The position numbers and the translations under genes were made by a program. Shown piece by piece: positions 6,354 through 7,496 of a stretch of DNA of 7,496 nt. The stretch comes from Thermoanaerobacterales bacterium UBA4877 (GTDB lineage: Bacteria; Bacillota; Thermoanaerobacteria; Thermoanaerobacterales; UBA4877), in contig DHDL01000007.1 of assembly GCA_002399345.1 (NCBI GenBank), positions 72,133-79,628 on the forward strand. The letters run 5' to 3'. Numbering within the stretch: the stretch's first letter is position 1; every line of letters starts with the position of its first letter. The notes beneath the pieces are model-generated. The model searched no databases and was not told where the DNA came from. It worked only from the letters and a program-made list of their open reading frames with translations.

Positions 6354-7262
6354 TTATTGGAAGCGACATTGGCCTGGCCGTACATCGTATTTAAAGCCCT
6401 CAAATACAGGGGCCCTCATCTTCATATTCTCTGACCATTCCATAAACCTCACCCGGCATACGAGCGCCGGCTCTAACCACTGTATATTATCCTTTTTTTC
6501 TTGTTTTATATCCCCGGCCGCCTGCATGAATGCGGCAAGCTCCTCATGAGACATGCCCGATTCAACACTGCCAATGGTTATGAGTTTGTCCCCTTCATCA
6601 TATAATCCGACAACCAGCGCGGTTTTGTCCACCCTGTAGCCCATGATTACGGCATCTATGGCAATAAGGTGTTTAAGCTTGAGCCAGAGACTGCTCCTCT
6701 TGCCTACATAATACTTAGAGTCGGCTTTCTTAGCCATCACGCCCTCCAGGCCTCTCTTCCCTGTTTCCTCAAAAAGCATTTTACCCTGCCCGGGTATAAA
6801 ATCAGAGATGGCCAGGCCGCCTCCCGGCTGCACGGCGGATGTCAGTATTTCCTTGCGCTCCATGAGCGGCAGGTCAATTAAAGACCTACCATCCGCATAC
6901 AAAATGTCCCAGGTTATAAACATAGCGGGCATAGACTTGCTTAAAAGTTTTATCTTAAATGTATCCTCCCTGTTCTTCCTGGCCATGATGCTCCTAAAAT
7001 GAGGCTTATTGTCCCGCATGACCACAAGCTCGCCGTCCAGTACGGCTTCCTTGACCTTAAGGCACCTATTTATATACATAAGCTCAGGGAAATGGCTGGT
7101 TATATTATTAAGTCTCCTGTCCTGCAACCTAACATCACCTGATAAGAATACGATGGTACGAGAACCATCCCATTTAATTTCATATATCCAGCCGGGATCG
7201 TCGAAGGGCGTCCCTCCCTGTGACGCCAGCATCGGCGATATCCTTTCATCCATCATAGACAT
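6354..7262 (-). CDS. ligD: ATP-dependent DNA ligase, LigD ligase-domain type (NHEJ)
   Basis: This enzyme seals DNA nicks and broken ends using ATP, through a lysine-AMP intermediate, and acts with Ku in bacterial NHEJ. It has 302 aa, the size of the ligase domain alone, with no polymerase/primase or phosphoesterase domain. Motifs run in order: motif I EIKWDGSR (28-35, nucleophile K30), DGELV (76-80), motif III FITWDILYADG (105-115), motif IV EGVMAKK (163-169) and motif V WLKLK (183-187). The OB-fold half starts near residue 190 and ends with the motif VI-like segment MRAPVFEGFKYD (272-283), where a basic arginine often seen after the glycine is replaced by FK. It follows Ku by 6 nt. The start is uncertain: ATG 7262 is only 3 nt from AGGA, while the ATG codons at 7256 (codon 3) and 7253 (codon 4) have 9- and 12-nt spacing. 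A replication ligase role is unlikely given the Ku partner. Confidence 0.93.
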   Translation of the reverse strand: MSMMDERISPMLASQGGTPFDDPGWIYEIKWDGSRTIVFLSGDVRLQDRRLNNITSHFPELMYINRCLKVKEAVLDGELVVMRDNKPHFRSIMARKNREDTFKIKLLSKSMPAMFITWDILYADGRSLIDLPLMERKEILTSAVQPGGGLAISDFIPGQGKMLFEETGKRGLEGVMAKKADSKYYVGKRSSLWLKLKHLIAIDAVIMGYRVDKTALVVGLYDEGDKLITIGSVESGMSHEELAAFMQAAGDIKQEKKDNIQWLEPALVCRVRFMEWSENMKMRAPVFEGFKYDVRPGQCRFQ

Positions 7263-7268
7263 TTATCC

Positions 7269-7496
7269 TTATGCCTCTTTTCTCTTATGTCCCTTGCTCT
7301 TGGCCTGGCCTCCCTTATCAGCCGCATCTATACTGGCTTTTAAGGCAGCCACCAGATCCAGGGTATTATCCTGCTTCTCTGCCTTTTCGGGTGTAACCGT
7401 CTCCTGTCCCTGTATCTTGGCCTCTATTACCTCAAGCAGGGCCTTTCTGTAGGTATCGTCATATTTCTCAGGTTCAAAATCGGATTTCATGGTGTC
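7269..7496 (-). CDS. ku: Ku family DNA end-binding protein, C-terminal fragment
   Basis: The last 75 residues are visible and the gene continues beyond the window edge; the ATG at 7490 is internal. Bacterial Ku is a homodimeric ring that threads onto double-strand ends and recruits the LigD-type ligase. The segment FEPEKYDDTYRKALLEVIEAK matches the conserved helical end of the Ku core. It is followed by a Gln/Glu/Thr-rich linker, a DLVAALKASIDAA helix like that ending many Ku proteins, and a basic tail (KGGQAKSKGHKRKEA) of the kind known to aid DNA binding in bacterial Ku. The TAA stop (7271-7269) is followed after 6 nt by the ligase ATG, so the two form one operon. The assignment rests on this short region plus the ligase neighbour. 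Confidence 0.88.
   Translation of the reverse strand, partial: DTMKSDFEPEKYDDTYRKALLEVIEAKIQGQETVTPEKAEKQDNTLDLVAALKASIDAADKGGQAKSKGHKRKEA

Noticed and set aside
6172..6369. 65-codon minus-strand open frame downstream of the ligase
   Set aside because: It overlaps the ligase 3' end by 16 nt in another frame, has no ribosome site, spans the AT-rich gap and shows no recognised domain. It is probably chance, though its last part crosses the GC-richer island noted separately.
1..7496. CRISPR array, tRNA, rRNA or insertion sequence
   Set aside because: No regularly spaced repeats, tRNA-like cloverleaf, rRNA-like sequence or transposase reading frame was seen on either strand.

Overview
The window reads as chromosomal DNA from a Gram-positive, Clostridia-like Firmicute. 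The reasons are strong AGGAGG-type ribosome sites, TTG start codons, a lipoprotein-anchored solute-binding protein, AT-rich intergenic DNA against mid-GC genes, and a Ku plus stand-alone LigD-type ligase pair. The genus cannot be named from sequence alone. Almost everything is on the minus strand, so biological order runs from high to low coordinates.

Region 7496-6354 is a bacterial non-homologous end-joining (NHEJ) unit. It holds the C-terminal end of Ku (cut by the window edge), then 6 nt later a 302-aa ATP-dependent DNA ligase equivalent to the ligase domain of LigD without polymerase or phosphoesterase domains. Ku holds broken ends and the ligase seals them.

Region 6353-5957 is a roughly 400-bp gap. 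It is very AT-rich near the transporter and contains short dyads, a weak promoter-like box, and a GC-richer island of about 80 bp with an 11-bp inverted repeat. No convincing gene lies in it.

Region 5956-304 is a complete five-gene peptide/nickel-type (Opp/Dpp) ABC importer: lipoprotein binding protein, permease B, permease C, ATPase D, ATPase F. The genes are separated by 53, 18, 12 and -1 nt. A GC-rich hairpin without a T-run sits between the binding-protein gene and the permeases, which suggests unequal expression. Two genes (B and D) are best read from TTG starts, and permease C has a second, better ribosome site at codon 17.

Region 297-133 is a small 54-codon gene, probably a one-span membrane protein, 6 nt after ATPase F. 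It is followed by an intrinsic terminator (124-89), so it is the last cistron of the transporter operon. It is the least described item in the window. The terminator lies inside the 3' end of a convergent plus-strand gene (2-112) of which only the last 36 codons are visible.
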